Origin: Plasmopara viticola
Lineage: Eukaryota > Oomycota > Peronosporomycetes > Peronosporales > Peronosporaceae
DNA length: 64,000 nt
Reading direction: 5' to 3'
Assembly: GCA_001695595.3 (NCBI GenBank)
Contig: MBPM02000078.1
Location: 1-64,000, forward strand
A program made the position numbers and the translations under genes. Below, one piece after another: positions 1 through 11,148 of this stretch (within the stretch, counting starts at the first letter, position 1; every line of letters begins with the position of its first letter). The notes under the pieces are model-generated. The model worked only from the letters and a program-made list of their open reading frames with translations, was not told where the DNA came from and made no database searches.

Positions 1-2764
1 CACACACAACATAGAACGACTTAAGCGACGCAATATAATTGTTCAGTCCGACCACCGGTCTGCACTTCGGTGTACTGTGGACAAATGGAGCTGAGGCAAG
101 CACCTCAATTACTTACTCAAATGCAGCCCGTAATGTGGTCAAACAAATGATTCTATGATCGAAAAACACGAACGAGATAAAATGGTGCTGCTTTTTGACC
201 GTCGACGTTTCCGAAAGATTACCAAAATAAGTCTTTAACCTAGTCGATTGACAAATGCCACAGAACCAGAGTTCCTTTAGCAGTTGGTAACACACATTCT
301 ATACTAATTGTTTGTCACAGTGTAAATCGACGAGCAAAAAAAAAAGTGTGAACGCATACGACTAGGAAAATACACGCTGGCACAATTTACACGTGCGCCA
401 TATAAATAGAATAGCGTATACAGGGCGCCAATATCCAGTTATGATTGAATAATACGTCTTTTATCGAGGACAATATCTAAAACCCTCCTCATGAAGAGCC
501 ACTACATGCGTTTTGTAACACTAGTCAGTGTTGTAATGCAACAGTTTGGTCTCCGTTGTGATAAAAAGGATACTCGCGCTTGATCGTACCGATAATTCTC
601 TGCCTAAGTTTTCAAACACATCGCTTCACAGAGCCTTTCGCAGAGCTTTCTTGTTCATACGCTACATTTTTCAGATCTAGAAAGGACGAGGTCACGGTAC
701 CGACGTTATTTAGCTTGAACGTTTGGCGGCGCAACAATCACACCATTCTGCTATCTTGGCTCATACTTTGTTTTGAAGGCATACTCCGCTAAAAACGCCA
801 CCTCGTCAATCTGTTTGCGAGATGAGGCAAGTATGTCGCATTAAGGGATCTGTATAAATCACGAATGCCTTAGAAAATAGCAGGTAAGTTTTAAAAGTTA
901 CGAGGGCAAATTATACCAAGTAACGCTTTAATTTTCCCACCAAGGGCATTATTCGTCGAGAAAATTGCATGCACATGCTTCGTTACAATTGCACTCGATG
1001 TTTTACGTCAGTCGACTACTGTGCTGATTACGAATGCTTAAGCGGCACATACAGCAATTGTCTAGAACGGTGAGTCTGTCTTATGAGTGACCAATTAGGT
1101 CCAAAGCTCCGCACACGTAGATAGTCACGGTCCCCGACACTCCTGATTGTACTGCTCTATATGGCGATGCCAATTCAAGAGCAAGCAGCTTCAACTGAAG
1201 CGGCTCAATCGCCACATCCGCCCGAGCGCGCTAGTCCCATGGTTTACTTTTATTTGCGCAACCCACCAGATTTTTATGCTCGTCGTGGCGAATCAGAATT
1301 TCTTAAGTTGATTGCGCTGAAACGTCAAGCATATTTTCGGTCATGGGGAATTTCGTGATACCACCAAGTTGCTCCACCCTGGCCCCACGGCCGTATGTAA
1401 GTAAAATTTATATGGGCTTGACTGTCCTTCCGACGAGGGTCCCGTCGCACCATTGTTTGTGATCCTCCACATGTCGAGTGTGAAAACGATTGATTCTATA
1501 CGAGGACTCCAAGCTCACTCGCAGTAAATGTGGACGTGCGCGACGCCAAACTGACGAAGTCGTTCAAAACAACTTCAATAAAAATGCAAACAGCTGCAGT
1601 TTACTCTAAAAAAAATTAAGCGAAGCGTCCTATCCAAGCTACTCAACTTCGTCGAGGAGCATCTCAATGAGCTGAATGCTCCAATCAATTTGCGCTGGGC
1701 GATTCTGATGTCACAACTTAAGCAAAAAAAATTGACGTTAATGTTACACAATCAATCGTTTGTCAATGGGTCGTCGCAAGCTACAATGCACACCATGCCA
1801 AATGAGTGGTCGGTGAGCGGTACGCCAGCCACCCAATAAAGCTGTCCGATTCGGTTACAACGCCAAATAAACACGTACCAGCCGTCTCGTATGGCGAAGT
1901 ATATATTGCTGTGTCGTGCGGTATTTAAAATTGCCAAAGTGGCCTTGTTTCGCATTCAAAGCATCTCGGGTGTTTGCCTCGCATATAACGTAGAGCGCTT
2001 ATAAATGTATTGATGCCACCGCTCAAAAGACAGCGCGATCAAACAACTTACCACATTCAAGCATTTTCTACTACATTTGTGACCAAGTGTCCATATTGAG
2101 GTTTTGACGTAACTCTTGACAGCCGTCGGCAAAATTGAACCACCTTTCATTCGCTATAATACGGCCGTATTTCTGCCATTAAAAGTGCATATTGATTATC
2201 GGACACAAAAATATGGTCTCCTTAAAGAAGTAAGCGACCAACAAGAATAGTATACACTTCATGTGCCGTTGGCGTATACTGCAGTTTTGAGCGTTATGCT
2301 CTACGACAGACACAGTATGCTTTACGACAAATCAAAAAACGCGAAACAGTATGCTTTACGAAAGTGCTTGAACGGTGCGAAAAATGATCGTAGGTAGGAT
2401 GATATTATTAGGGGGAGTTTTGCTTAGGCTTGTGATACACGCACGCACCACCGACGGCTTCTAGCCGTTATGCCAGGTTAGAAACGGCCCCGTCGCTGGC
2501 GCCTGTGTCGCGCGACGTACTGTGGGTTGGTCGCACAAAAAGCTGCAATTGGTAAAAATTAGCCAATCTTGCTTAAGTTCGATAAATTCGATAAATTTCA
2601 TGTGCGAGGTCGCGACGACCAACACTCATGTCTTACTTGATTTGAGTAATAATCGTTCTACTCTCACCCCTTCGCTTCCTTTAATAAGGCTCTCACACCC
2701 AATTGCTGTTTCAGAATCCATTTTCCAAGCTCCAGCTCAAGCGCTCTCCCCTTTTCGTCTCACT
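1..2764. other. No intact gene recognised; decayed sequence and 14-3-3 upstream region
   Basis: Only short open stretches without recognisable motifs occur here. One on the + strand at 1161-1358 (65 residues) and two adjacent ones on the - strand at 1752-2150 look like fragments of an old element, but I recognise no domain. The last 250 bases are the upstream and leader region of the 14-3-3 gene and contain pyrimidine-rich stretches. I could not fix a transcription start. Confidence 0.4.
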
Positions 2765-3514
2765 ATGGACCGTGACTCCCTTGTATTCCTCGCCAAGCTT
2801 GCCGAACAGGCTGAGCGGTACGATGAGATGGTCGACCACATGAAGGCCGTGGCTAACAACCACAACGTGGAGCTCACTGTAGAGGAGCGCAATTTGCTGT
2901 CTGTCGCGTACAAGAACGTGATCGGTTCGCGTCGTGCGTCGTGGCGCGTCATCTCGTCGATTGAGAACAAGGGCGACTCGGAGCGCAGCGAACATATTAA
3001 GGCGTACCGTCAAAAGATTGAGGGGGAACTCGTCGATATATGTAACGATATCTTGACCATTATCGAGAACAACCTCATTCCAAACTCGTCGAGCGAGGAA
3101 GGCAAAGTCTTTTACTATAAGATGAAGGGCGACTACCACCGCTACTTGGCCGAGTTCCAGGTTGATGACGAACGGAAAGAGTCATCGGACAAGGCTCTCG
3201 AAAGCTACAAGCAAGCTTCGACCATTGCCATGGCTGAGCTGCCTCCTACGCACCCTATTCGTTTGGGTTTGGCGCTCAACTTTTCGGTATTCTACTATGA
3301 GATCTTGAACTCGCCGGACCGCGCTTGCAACTTGGCCAAGCAAGCCTTTGACGATGCTATTGCCGAGCTCGACACGCTCTCTGAAGAAAGCTATAAGGAC
3401 AGCACATTAATCATGCAGCTGTTGCGTGACAACTTGACGCTTTGGACTTCGGATCAAGAGCCCGACAATGCTGATGCGAACCAGGGCGACATGAACGTGC
3501 AGGACGTGGAGTAA
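2765..3514 (+). CDS. 14-3-3 family phosphoserine/threonine-binding adaptor protein
   Basis: A 249-residue 14-3-3 protein, the usual length for the family. These dimeric, all-helical adaptors bind phosphorylated client proteins in the cytosol and control signalling, the cell cycle and metabolic enzymes. The sequence begins [20 protein letters not shown], as family members do. The first signature ([11 protein letters not shown]) lies at residues 42-52 and the second at about 210-229. The phosphopeptide-binding residues are present: Lys50, Arg57, Arg126 and Tyr127. The acidic, poorly conserved tail (about 230-249) is also typical. The frame stays open upstream to a GTG at 2522 with an in-frame ATG at 2600, but that extension shows no similarity to the family, so the ATG at 2765 is chosen. 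No intron interrupts the gene. It is the most conserved gene in the window and clearly functional. Confidence 0.98.
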   Translation: MDRDSLVFLAKLAEQAERYDEMVDHMKAVANNHNVELTVEERNLLSVAYKNVIGSRRASWRVISSIENKGDSERSEHIKAYRQKIEGELVDICNDILTIIENNLIPNSSSEEGKVFYYKMKGDYHRYLAEFQVDDERKESSDKALESYKQASTIAMAELPPTHPIRLGLALNFSVFYYEILNSPDRACNLAKQAFDDAIAELDTLSEESYKDSTLIMQLLRDNLTLWTSDQEPDNADANQGDMNVQDVE

Positions 3515-4612
3515 GGAGACTGTACGATTGCAATTCTTAGGCGTGCTAGCTTAGCTGGTAGTAGTGTAGAAGTCGTAGATGTTGCTGCGGTGGAGGATGC
3601 CGAAGGGTGAGAGGCCGCAGGCGCTTTGTTGGCCTCCTACCTTCCGTTTCAACCAACGGTGCGACCATTCAATCGTCCTTAACACTGCGTTCAGTGCTTA
3701 ATATTGGTAGATAGAATTTCCACGTAAAAGTTAATATACTGTGAACTCATCGTAAAATTTAGAAATTAGTGTGTGTTACTGTATCGCGCCTTTGAAGTAT
3801 ATCGTCCGGACTGAAGATTCAGTCCGGCAAAGCTATCGTACTTTGAAGAAATTCAGTATGGAAATTCGAGAAGCAATTCACTTTTGTCTCAATCTTTTTA
3901 CCAATTTTGATATTGCTACATCCAAATAATGTGTAACTCCCCACTGACTGCTTTGCGATGCAACACGTTAGACTTTTAACCATACCGGCAACTTGCTGGT
4001 GCAAAGTGATAATGGTAAGTGAAATCTTCCAGTGCATGAACAGATCGAAAGGCACTGCGCGTCGCAAAAGTATGAGCAAGCCTCGCCGACGCAGTAGCGT
4101 GTGCCTTCAAAGCGCCAAGATGACTGTCGATGCAACATGAGTTTAATTTCTTGCGGTAAATATAACACCTGCTTGACTTGGCGCATTTCTATGTTAAGGC
4201 AGTCTTTGGCATCGGCGCCCACATACGAGAATTTTAATGTAACAATTAAATGTATTCTTATTAATAACCATATTATCTGTAGACTTTTTACACACAACTA
4301 TCGACTTTTATCCTCAAAAAAGTGTGACATTGCATATAAAGTATGCTTTTTAATTTGAGGCCAAATGTATGTATAATAAGAGCTGCGCGCGGTATTTTTT
4401 TACTGTAACCAATAGGATATCGTAGATAAATAAAAATATCCCTTCAGAGGCGGATCTGCTTTAGCTCAAGCATTTATTTCCACCTACATATATCATCGTC
4501 TAAAGGGGCAGCCCAAACCTTTCTCAAATTTATGTATTCACGCAGGTCATGCATGCGTCCTCTATTCAGCACTTTCACCGTCGCTAAGCGTCGGTAAGAC
4601 GCTCCATCAGGC
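3515..4612. other. Intergenic region between the 14-3-3 and LURP-one-like genes
   Basis: No coding region is supported on either strand; the short open stretches overlap one another and lack motifs. The region contains a perfect 10-bp inverted repeat (3806-3815 and 3818-3827, CCGGACTGAA / TTCAGTCCGG), listed separately. AT-rich sequence at about 4250-4440 precedes the next gene. Confidence 0.5.
3806..3827. repeat. Perfect 10-bp inverted repeat with a 2-base centre
   Basis: CCGGACTGAA at 3806-3815 is followed by GA and then its exact reverse complement at 3818-3827. It lies about 290 bases downstream of the 14-3-3 stop codon. It could be a 3' processing or regulatory hairpin, a palindromic protein-binding site, or the tip of a small decayed inverted-repeat element. 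Confidence 0.5.
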
Positions 4613-5242
4613 ATGGGAGCTGCTTACTCCATGCAAAAGCTCTTATTTATGCCACTACCAGCGCAGTGGCGATTCCCCTTTGTAGTGAACCCGCGTTTCT
4701 GTCGTCGCCGCTTCACGACGCTCGAGCTCACCAACAATTTCTGGACGCATGCTCTCGATATTCACGGCTATGCAGTGCGTGAAGTTGATTCCGACCGTAC
4801 CCTATTCCGTGTCATGCCTGCTATGGATGGTGAAGTATTAATTGGACGCACAAAGTGGCTTTTGGACGAATACGGCATCTGTGTGGCCCATTTGACGCCA
4901 AGAGATCACCCGACTGCTGCCTTGTACGACGTGTGTCTGGGCAAGCGACTTTCGCCCCAGACAAAGGTTTTGACGACTTTAATTATCAAATTTGTACCTG
5001 GAAATGAAGAACCTTTACTAGCAGAGGTAGTGGATCCTTTTACGGGATGTAAAACTCGGATCGGATGCCACGGCATGTGGAGACAACGAGCCGCAGTGTT
5101 GTATTTGGAACGAGGATGTGGTGGCCGTCGCGAAGCAATTGCTAAAGTTTATCGACCAGCTAACAACCGAATGACCAGCTTTGTAAAAACTCTTATCATG
5201 TCGAGACGGCCATTGGCGTGGATGTGGCGCTGGTGCTGCTAA
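4613..5242 (+). CDS. LURP-one-related / tubby C-terminal-like domain protein, frameshifted near the C-terminus
   Basis: A 209-residue reading frame with the pattern of the LURP-one-related (LOR) family, which is large in oomycetes and shares the tubby-like beta-barrel fold; the molecular role in oomycetes is unclear. Barrel strands of the usual type are seen at about residues 33-75 (including LFRVMPAMDGEVLIGRTKWL) and 95-180. The family's hydrophobic C-terminal helix is absent from this frame, which ends abruptly at WMWRWCC. It is found in another frame at 5191-5304: VDVALVLLICAAMDDAS is readable there, ending with TAA at 5302-5304. The two frames join by a single-base difference at or near the A-run at 5185-5189. 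So the gene is either mutated near its end or this is a sequence error. It converges on the FYVE-type gene at 5457-6716. Confidence 0.8.
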   Translation: MGAAYSMQKLLFMPLPAQWRFPFVVNPRFCRRRFTTLELTNNFWTHALDIHGYAVREVDSDRTLFRVMPAMDGEVLIGRTKWLLDEYGICVAHLTPRDHPTAALYDVCLGKRLSPQTKVLTTLIIKFVPGNEEPLLAEVVDPFTGCKTRIGCHGMWRQRAAVLYLERGCGGRREAIAKVYRPANNRMTSFVKTLIMSRRPLAWMWRWCC

Positions 5243-5456
5243 TCTGCGCAGCTATGGACGACGCCAGTATGCATATTCATAGACACCCGTTATCAGGAGT
5301 ATAATAACAATGCGGAGGTATATATTAATAGTACACTGAAATAATAGTAATAAACTTTGTATCCATTGAAAATATACACGACACTTTCTAAATTATTATT
5401 TAGATCTATTTTGACTTTTAAGAGTGGCCCGACACAATGATTCCTTCCAATGAGAA

Positions 5457-6716
5457 TCATAAGTCGCCAAGGATGGTCATGGCGAGGTCGTCATCGTCAT
5501 CGAGACTGCTTGTTTTTTTGCAGTGGGACAATGGGGGCAAGGAGCTATCCAGGGTGTCCAAGCTCAACTTTTCGTCTAGATTGAAAATAGTTTCTTCATC
5601 TAGTTCCATGGCTTTAATCGATGCGATTGTAAGCGGACTTGTATCCTCCGCACGCTGAAGACAACGGCCACAAAAAGCAAGTTTTGAGCGCGAAACTTTA
5701 GACCGAAATGGAATGGCGAAGCGCATATGACGATGCTCGATACAGCTAGCGCACACACGTTCGTCACAAGCGTTACACTGGCGTTTAGCACGGTGGGGCC
5801 ACCGCCCAAAGGAACGAAAGCATTCGGCACAACAACCACCACCTTTATGGTTTGCTAGAGTCGGTTGACTCGAGTTTAAAAGCCATGCGAGTTTTTTTTG
5901 CTCTGCACAGCGTACGAGTCGGTGAAGACTGTGCATCTTAGATAATGCGCCTCCAATCAACACCCCGTCGCGAGATGTCGATCCTAGCATGAACACTTCA
6001 ATGACGTCTGGTCCTGATTGACGATACACGTAGCAGTACGAAATCACAGCATGTCGATTACCAATTTTACTACTGCCCTTGAGCTCGGGGACTACGACCG
6101 ATTGCAGTAATTCGTACCCGAAACGCTCTCCATTACCGACTACCGTAATGCCGGTCGACTCGATGTACACAGTCTCCATTGCACGCGAGCTAAAAATGTG
6201 ACCGTACGCCACTTTGGCACTACTGCGCAAGCCACGCCATCGCAAAGTGCACGATCGTAGAGGATCTTCATAGCTAGGGAGCTCCAGTGGTGAAGCTAAT
6301 AATTTTTCGTCCACAAAGTGGTCATTTAGATAAGACGCCCGTAATCGTGTAGCGTCTTTGGTTAAGGTTTGCAATCCAAACATGACGGATTCCAAGTCCC
6401 CATGAAATGTACCAATCATCAACGTTGCTGGGAGTAACTTGGTACAGTCGTCGGCACATACGTTATCTGCTAGTCGCGAGCCGAGTTTGCGCTTACTGCC
6501 AAGATCACAACGCGCTTGATTCTCCTTGTACATTACGAGGTCCCGCACATGAGCAATACGTTTCCATCGGGTCGGGTCAATGGCCGACGAGTGGCGTGAA
6601 CAACCCGTATAGTGTCTCGACATATGGACGGCTTCTTGAATGTACGCGTCGCTCATGCTTAATAGTGCTGCAGTCTCTTCCTGCGATAGAGTTGTCGACA
6701 TTAATTCCAAGTCCAT
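5457..6716 (-). CDS. START-like / FYVE-related zinc-finger protein
   Basis: A 419-residue protein of a type abundant in oomycetes: an N-terminal START/Bet v 1-like lipid-binding region followed by a FYVE-related zinc finger, expected to act at endosomal or other membranes. From the chosen start, the START-like region spans about residues 45-265. Eight cysteines fit a two-zinc FYVE-type finger (C296, C299, C314, C317, C322, C325, C349, C352). The classical basic R(R/K)HHCR patch is degenerate (HRAKRQCNAC), so phosphatidylinositol 3-phosphate binding is uncertain. The tail is acidic (SSLDDDDDLAM). The frame stays open back to a GTG at 6845, but the first ATG is at 6716 and the upstream residues do not look conserved. 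It is tail-to-tail with the LURP-one-like gene. Confidence 0.85.
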   Translation of the reverse strand: MDLELMSTTLSQEETAALLSMSDAYIQEAVHMSRHYTGCSRHSSAIDPTRWKRIAHVRDLVMYKENQARCDLGSKRKLGSRLADNVCADDCTKLLPATLMIGTFHGDLESVMFGLQTLTKDATRLRASYLNDHFVDEKLLASPLELPSYEDPLRSCTLRWRGLRSSAKVAYGHIFSSRAMETVYIESTGITVVGNGERFGYELLQSVVVPELKGSSKIGNRHAVISYCYVYRQSGPDVIEVFMLGSTSRDGVLIGGALSKMHSLHRLVRCAEQKKLAWLLNSSQPTLANHKGGGCCAECFRSFGRWPHRAKRQCNACDERVCASCIEHRHMRFAIPFRSKVSRSKLAFCGRCLQRAEDTSPLTIASIKAMELDEETIFNLDEKLSLDTLDSSLPPLSHCKKTSSLDDDDDLAMTILGDL

Positions 6717-7137
6717 GGTCCAAGGAATCTGCACGTCGAGTCCTGATGTTTTTGCAATAAATTGAGAAGTGTGGTCAAGGGTGCGAGTGGAGGAATAAAT
6801 CAAAAAGGATCTAAACAGGTGGTGCGCGGTCCCGTCGTAGGTCACACGGAAGATTGAGCAGGGACATTAGGGTCACGATCCATAGGACCACAACCCAAAG
6901 GACCACAACCCGTTTACAACGCTTAGTGTTCAGTGTCAAGTGACGTAAGTTACGATGACATTACGATGACATGTCAAGATGCCATCCACTATATTAATCT
7001 ATTTGCACTGTTTGACGCGCTTCGAATGGGTTGTGACCCTATTCGTGCAGTGTTCCCAGTGCCTGGCCGATGGGAGCTGGCAGCTGGCACTACTGTACCC
7101 TGTAGTTCACTTTTCACCCACACGTCCACGCCACATC
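6717..7137. other. Upstream region of the FYVE-type gene; short direct repeats only
   Basis: No gene is recognised. Small direct repeats are visible: AGGACCACAACCC twice at about 6881-6910 and TTACGATGACA twice at about 6950-6971. They may be slippage products in a promoter region. Confidence 0.4.
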
Positions 7138-7440
7138 CTATATGATCTTATCAATTTGTCCCAAGTACGTACTGTACGTGAACATCATAAATGCTAAGCC
7201 GTCGGACGCCAAAGGATTAAGCCGGAAATAAACACGATATCGGAACTCTATCATTGCATTCACGCTCATTTCCTGGCTCGGGAACTTTCTCCAAGCTAGG
7301 CCATAATCTTCTGTCGTTATCACGAAGACTGCGGTACGGTTGTAGCTTTTCGAGTTCACAAAGTTAGCGTATTGGTACAATCGACATGAATCTAGAAACT
7401 TCTGTACGTCCCACACAAAAACGAAGCGCTCGGGTTCATA
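7138..7440 (-). pseudogene. Orphan coding fragment of an unrecognised protein
   Basis: The - strand reads as protein-like sequence from about 7437 to a stop at 7138: it begins LYEPERFVFVWDVQKF and runs about 100 residues, with many aromatic residues and plausible alternating strands. The first in-frame ATG lies deep inside it and a TGA sits directly upstream, so this is probably an internal piece of a gene (a remnant or isolated exon), not a complete gene. I cannot name the family. It lies upstream of the FYVE-type gene in the same orientation and could be a remnant of a related protein, but I see no zinc-finger or START signature. Confidence 0.3.
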
Positions 7441-8189
7441 GAGTCAATGCAACTAGCAGGACATCGTAAGATCTGGTGGGACAGATGCATGTGTACATAT
7501 AGAACGAGTACAAATAGTGGCATCTAACGATAAGTTATAAAGTGCCTTTTTGCTGTAAATCTTCTGCGGTTATTGCCACACCACTGAAATGCTCTACATT
7601 CTCGACAGAAAGGCACCCGATTTTTTACACAACTTGCCCCTAGAAAATGGTCTCGAGAAATAAATTGGCATAACAATCCAATCCTAAGGATTAATACCAT
7701 AAATCACTGTAGCCTAAAGTAAAATATTCATCCTCGAGAGAATTCGATCACTTAAAAGTATTTAAGAGACCTGGGATCTGACGCTATAATGCTACCATGT
7801 TCGGTAAGCCCTTGCGCCTGCGGCTTCAGAGCTTGCGCATCCTACATGAAGCATATTACACGTTAATGGCAACGCTTGCAGGAATTCGTTTGATTGCAAA
7901 GTGACCGTTTTGTGTGTGAGCAAATCACTTTCCTCCATACATTCATACATCTATCCACCATCAAGCATTTCTTGCGTGAAAGCATCACCGGCCTACCAAA
8001 TGAACAAGTGTCCCATGACAATTATACTAAGGTGTACTGGTTTGACGTGGGTTTGTACAGGTAAATGTTTAACTGACTTCGTTGGCTTAAATAGGGTTTA
8101 AAGAATAAAAATAAAGGTAGTCAGGAAGTATTGTATAAACACAAATGCTGATGAAGTTGGCTCTGATAAAGTGCATATGAAGACAACTT
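7441..8189. other. No gene recognised
   Basis: AT-rich sequence with only short open stretches and no recognisable motif on either strand. Confidence 0.4.
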
Positions 8190-9100
8190 GTGTGGAGTTG
8201 TAAGCAGCGAGACCAAGATGGAACACTGCGCTACCGTGTTGGACCGAGCGAGATTCGGCGGAAGTCGCACAAGGCATCGGAGATCATTTGTCTCGCGAAA
8301 ATAAATTCGCAGCTGCCTTTGACCCGGTCAGCAAATAGCGCGCACGAAGCATAGTCATAGGTTAGAAGAACACTTCGAGTTGAAAAGATTGACCATATTT
8401 TTTCACCACGGTAATGGAAGATGGTGATGATGTGCTAGAGCACATCAGCAGTATCTCGATGCTGGCGGAAAAGCTTGATGTAGTGGACGCCTTGTCAGCG
8501 AAAATAACTCGGCGAAAGCGCTTTTGGAAAGAAATTAAATAGTTCCACTTTACTGCGTTGGAGTTGAAAATCGACTCGATGACAATAACATTTGGCTGTG
8601 CTTGAGGACAAGAAGTGTAGGGGGCAAGGTGGCGGTATAGAAGGTGCCTCACAAGGTCCAGCTCATATGACGAGCCACAACATATAGCCCGAGATACGAC
8701 AGGTAGCGCACATCATTACTGCGATGAGCAAGCGCATTGGATCGCCAAGTGAACGGGGAGGATTTAACAGTAGACGGACCTGGCAGAGACCGCAACGAGC
8801 GAGTGTCGCGCACAGTAAAGCAGAAAAGTGCAAATCTCTCTCTCTCTTTGACTGATGGTAAGTGCAAGATACCGAGCTAATCGACAGGAGGCGGGTCGAC
8901 TTGGATGCAACACAGCACATGGCATGCTTAAAATAGTATACAAAGAAGTACGAGTAGATGTCTCCGGTGGACGTATTTTACGGCGTGGTTTATGCGGTGG
9001 GGATCGGCGACATTGTAATGCCGAAAAAATATCACAGAAGACTAAGAAGAGTGTGTTCACAAAAGTGTGAAACCTTCCCGAATCGCCACCCAATCTATTT
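8190..9100 (+). mobile_element. Decayed Ty1/copia gag relic
   Basis: At about 8414-8510 the + strand reads MEDGDDVLEHISSISMLAEKL followed by a short decayed stretch; this matches the helical part of copia-type Gag (UBN2 family), where a 'V.EHI..I..LAE.LD' pattern is common. Upstream sequence (about 8205-8330) aligns base for base with a second relic at 26550-27020, so both derive from one element family. A degraded zinc-knuckle-like stretch may follow at about 8970-9050, but it has lost the cysteine pattern. Stops and frameshifts occur throughout. It is not the family of the three full-length elements at 30-50 kb. Confidence 0.45.
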
Positions 9101-11084
9101 GTTGTTTCGCCAAGAATAGAAGTCCCGTGACTTTAAGACAGATGGATGCTTCACAGAAGCAAACGTCTCAAGCTGAAGTTCGGTGCCCGCGAGGGCGATA
9201 AAAGGTTTAATCTATGCATGACGCCGAATGTTGCTGATGAGATCATAACGATAAGCTCAAATGATTGCAAAGGAGGCATCACGTCGTATATCTGGCCCCT
9301 TCAACTTCGTCACCTCGCCCATGACGGTCGAGCAAAAACGCGGGAAAGATATATGTCACAGTCACCACAACGTTACTAGAAGCCCTCCACAGTAATGTGT
9401 GTTGTCCGTGAAGTCGTCAACATAAGGCTCTTCAATAAGATATCTAATGTTGCAAAAGTCGGCTTAAATTACGGCATGAGATGCGATTAAATCGTTCCAA
9501 GAATACCAAAACAAAAAATTCGCTGAACACGAAGTGAATTTTCCTTGGTGTTGATAAGGCACGAAAACCTTTTCACTAGAAAGGGTGAGTTGAGTATATT
9601 GACTGCTATTTAAGGTGAATGGGTCGACAAACATCATCGAGTCTTTAAAAAGGATGAGGACGCACCTGATAAGGCATTAAGCCACCGGCCACACCCGGAG
9701 CGGAGAAAGCCTTCCTCACGCAGTTTATACGTCTCGTGCGAAGATGCGCCGCAGTCAATTTGACTGGGTCAGATGGCCAAAAAAGTCCATTTTTCAGGCC
9801 CTCAAGCGTTTTCAGAATAGCTGCGGACTCACTGACAGGCTCACCCCTACATCAATCACAAGTGCTTAAACACAGTTGCCCGGAAGTTGCTAATCCACAT
9901 AAGAAAAGGTGTCGGTTCGAGGCTGGGCAGTGTCCTCAAAAACCTTTTACACTAGCGCTAGTGACGATTTCCTGTGTTGTATTGTAAAACAGGGATTCTT
10001 TCTCGAACTTTGAAGTGACACGGCGAATTTGCTGTCACAATTAGTTGGTGTCACTGAGACGGCTTTGGCACGACTGCGTAAAGGTCACTGCGGTTTGAAA
10101 ACTGAGGCGATGGGCGCTTTTGGGTAAGCTTTATTCCTACCATACCTCAGTGCATATTCGTAAAGCCGACTTCATGTTTGCGCTCGAAGCGTACACTCTA
10201 AGTGCACTATTCCTACGTCGAGGCATCCTGGATATGAGATGAGTCTGACCCATTCGACAAATAAATTGCACAAAAAGCTCGCAAGCTTCGCATACTTCGT
10301 TCGAGGTGATTGGCCTTTTTCTTTTAGCACCCTGAAGACTAAAATTACTCTAGGTTAGTCACTCTAGTGGTAACACTTACCCCAAATAACCGCTCCTTAC
10401 GACGTCGTAGAGAGTCTTTGAGAAAGGTGTTTCAAGACCGCTAATAGTTGCCATGTGGTCGCGCTGGAATATCTACTTCTCTTGACCCAAACTGTGACCA
10501 TGCGTGCTAAGAAATAAAGTGACTAGACCGACCCGAACAATGTGGCGAAGGCTACCTCGCTCTCTTTTTTCATTCCAATTTTGGTCATTTAATCAATAAG
10601 AGCTGACTCGATCAAACATCTTACTCGAGAAATCATGATAGTTTGTGTCCGTCATTTGCGTGGCCGTAAAGTCAAGCATCTTAAGGGATGTACCCCAGAG
10701 CGATGAAATTGTTTTGTGGGCGCTGTGTTTGATGCACGCCTTCTACGCGGCCTAGCGGTCAAATGGCCTGGAAAGCTTTTGAAATGTTCGTTTTCCACAG
10801 ACTGATATTTTTGAGGATCATTCGACGAAGTAGATTAGTAGGCAAGCGCTCCCGCCGCAAGAAAGCAGGAAGCTTATTAAGATCTCTCCTTGCGTTAGCC
10901 GCTCTTTGGTGGGAAAATGTTGTAAGCTTTGCTGCTGAAGGTGCAAGAGTGGCCTTTGTTGCGGGCGCAGATTTTTAATGAACGCGGCCGTGGTGACAGA
11001 GGCTGAATTTAGCTCGATATGCACATGCAAAAGCCGGAGCAATTGTCTTTAGGAATGGACTGGACCTTAAAAAATGTAGGCGTT
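9101..11084. other. No gene recognised; decayed sequence
   Basis: Scattered open stretches of fewer than 90 codons, none with a recognisable motif. I suspected a gypsy-type reverse transcriptase remnant at about 9650-9990 but could not support it. Confidence 0.35.
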
Positions 11085-11148
11085 GAGGCATTTTGACAGT
11101 ATCTATACATTGAGGCCTTTCAGCAGTATCTATACATTAAGGCATTTT
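11085..11148 (+). repeat. 27-bp tandem repeat, about 2.4 copies
   Basis: Units at 11085-11111 and 11112-11138 share GAGGC(A/C)TTT followed by CAGTATCTATACATT; a third partial unit (AAGGCATTTT) follows. The copies differ at a few positions, so the array is not brand new. No gene is adjacent. Confidence 0.75.

Noticed and set aside
2522..2764. 81-residue upstream extension of the 14-3-3 frame
   Set aside because: Starts at GTG, contains no conserved sequence, and the ATG at 2765 gives the normal family N-terminus and length.
6717..6845. 43-residue N-terminal extension of the FYVE-type protein
   Set aside because: It would need a GTG start; the first ATG is at 6716 and the extra residues do not resemble the family.
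9650..9990. Possible gypsy reverse transcriptase or RNase H remnant
   Set aside because: Only loose resemblance in mixed frames; no YxDD, protease or integrase motif nearby.
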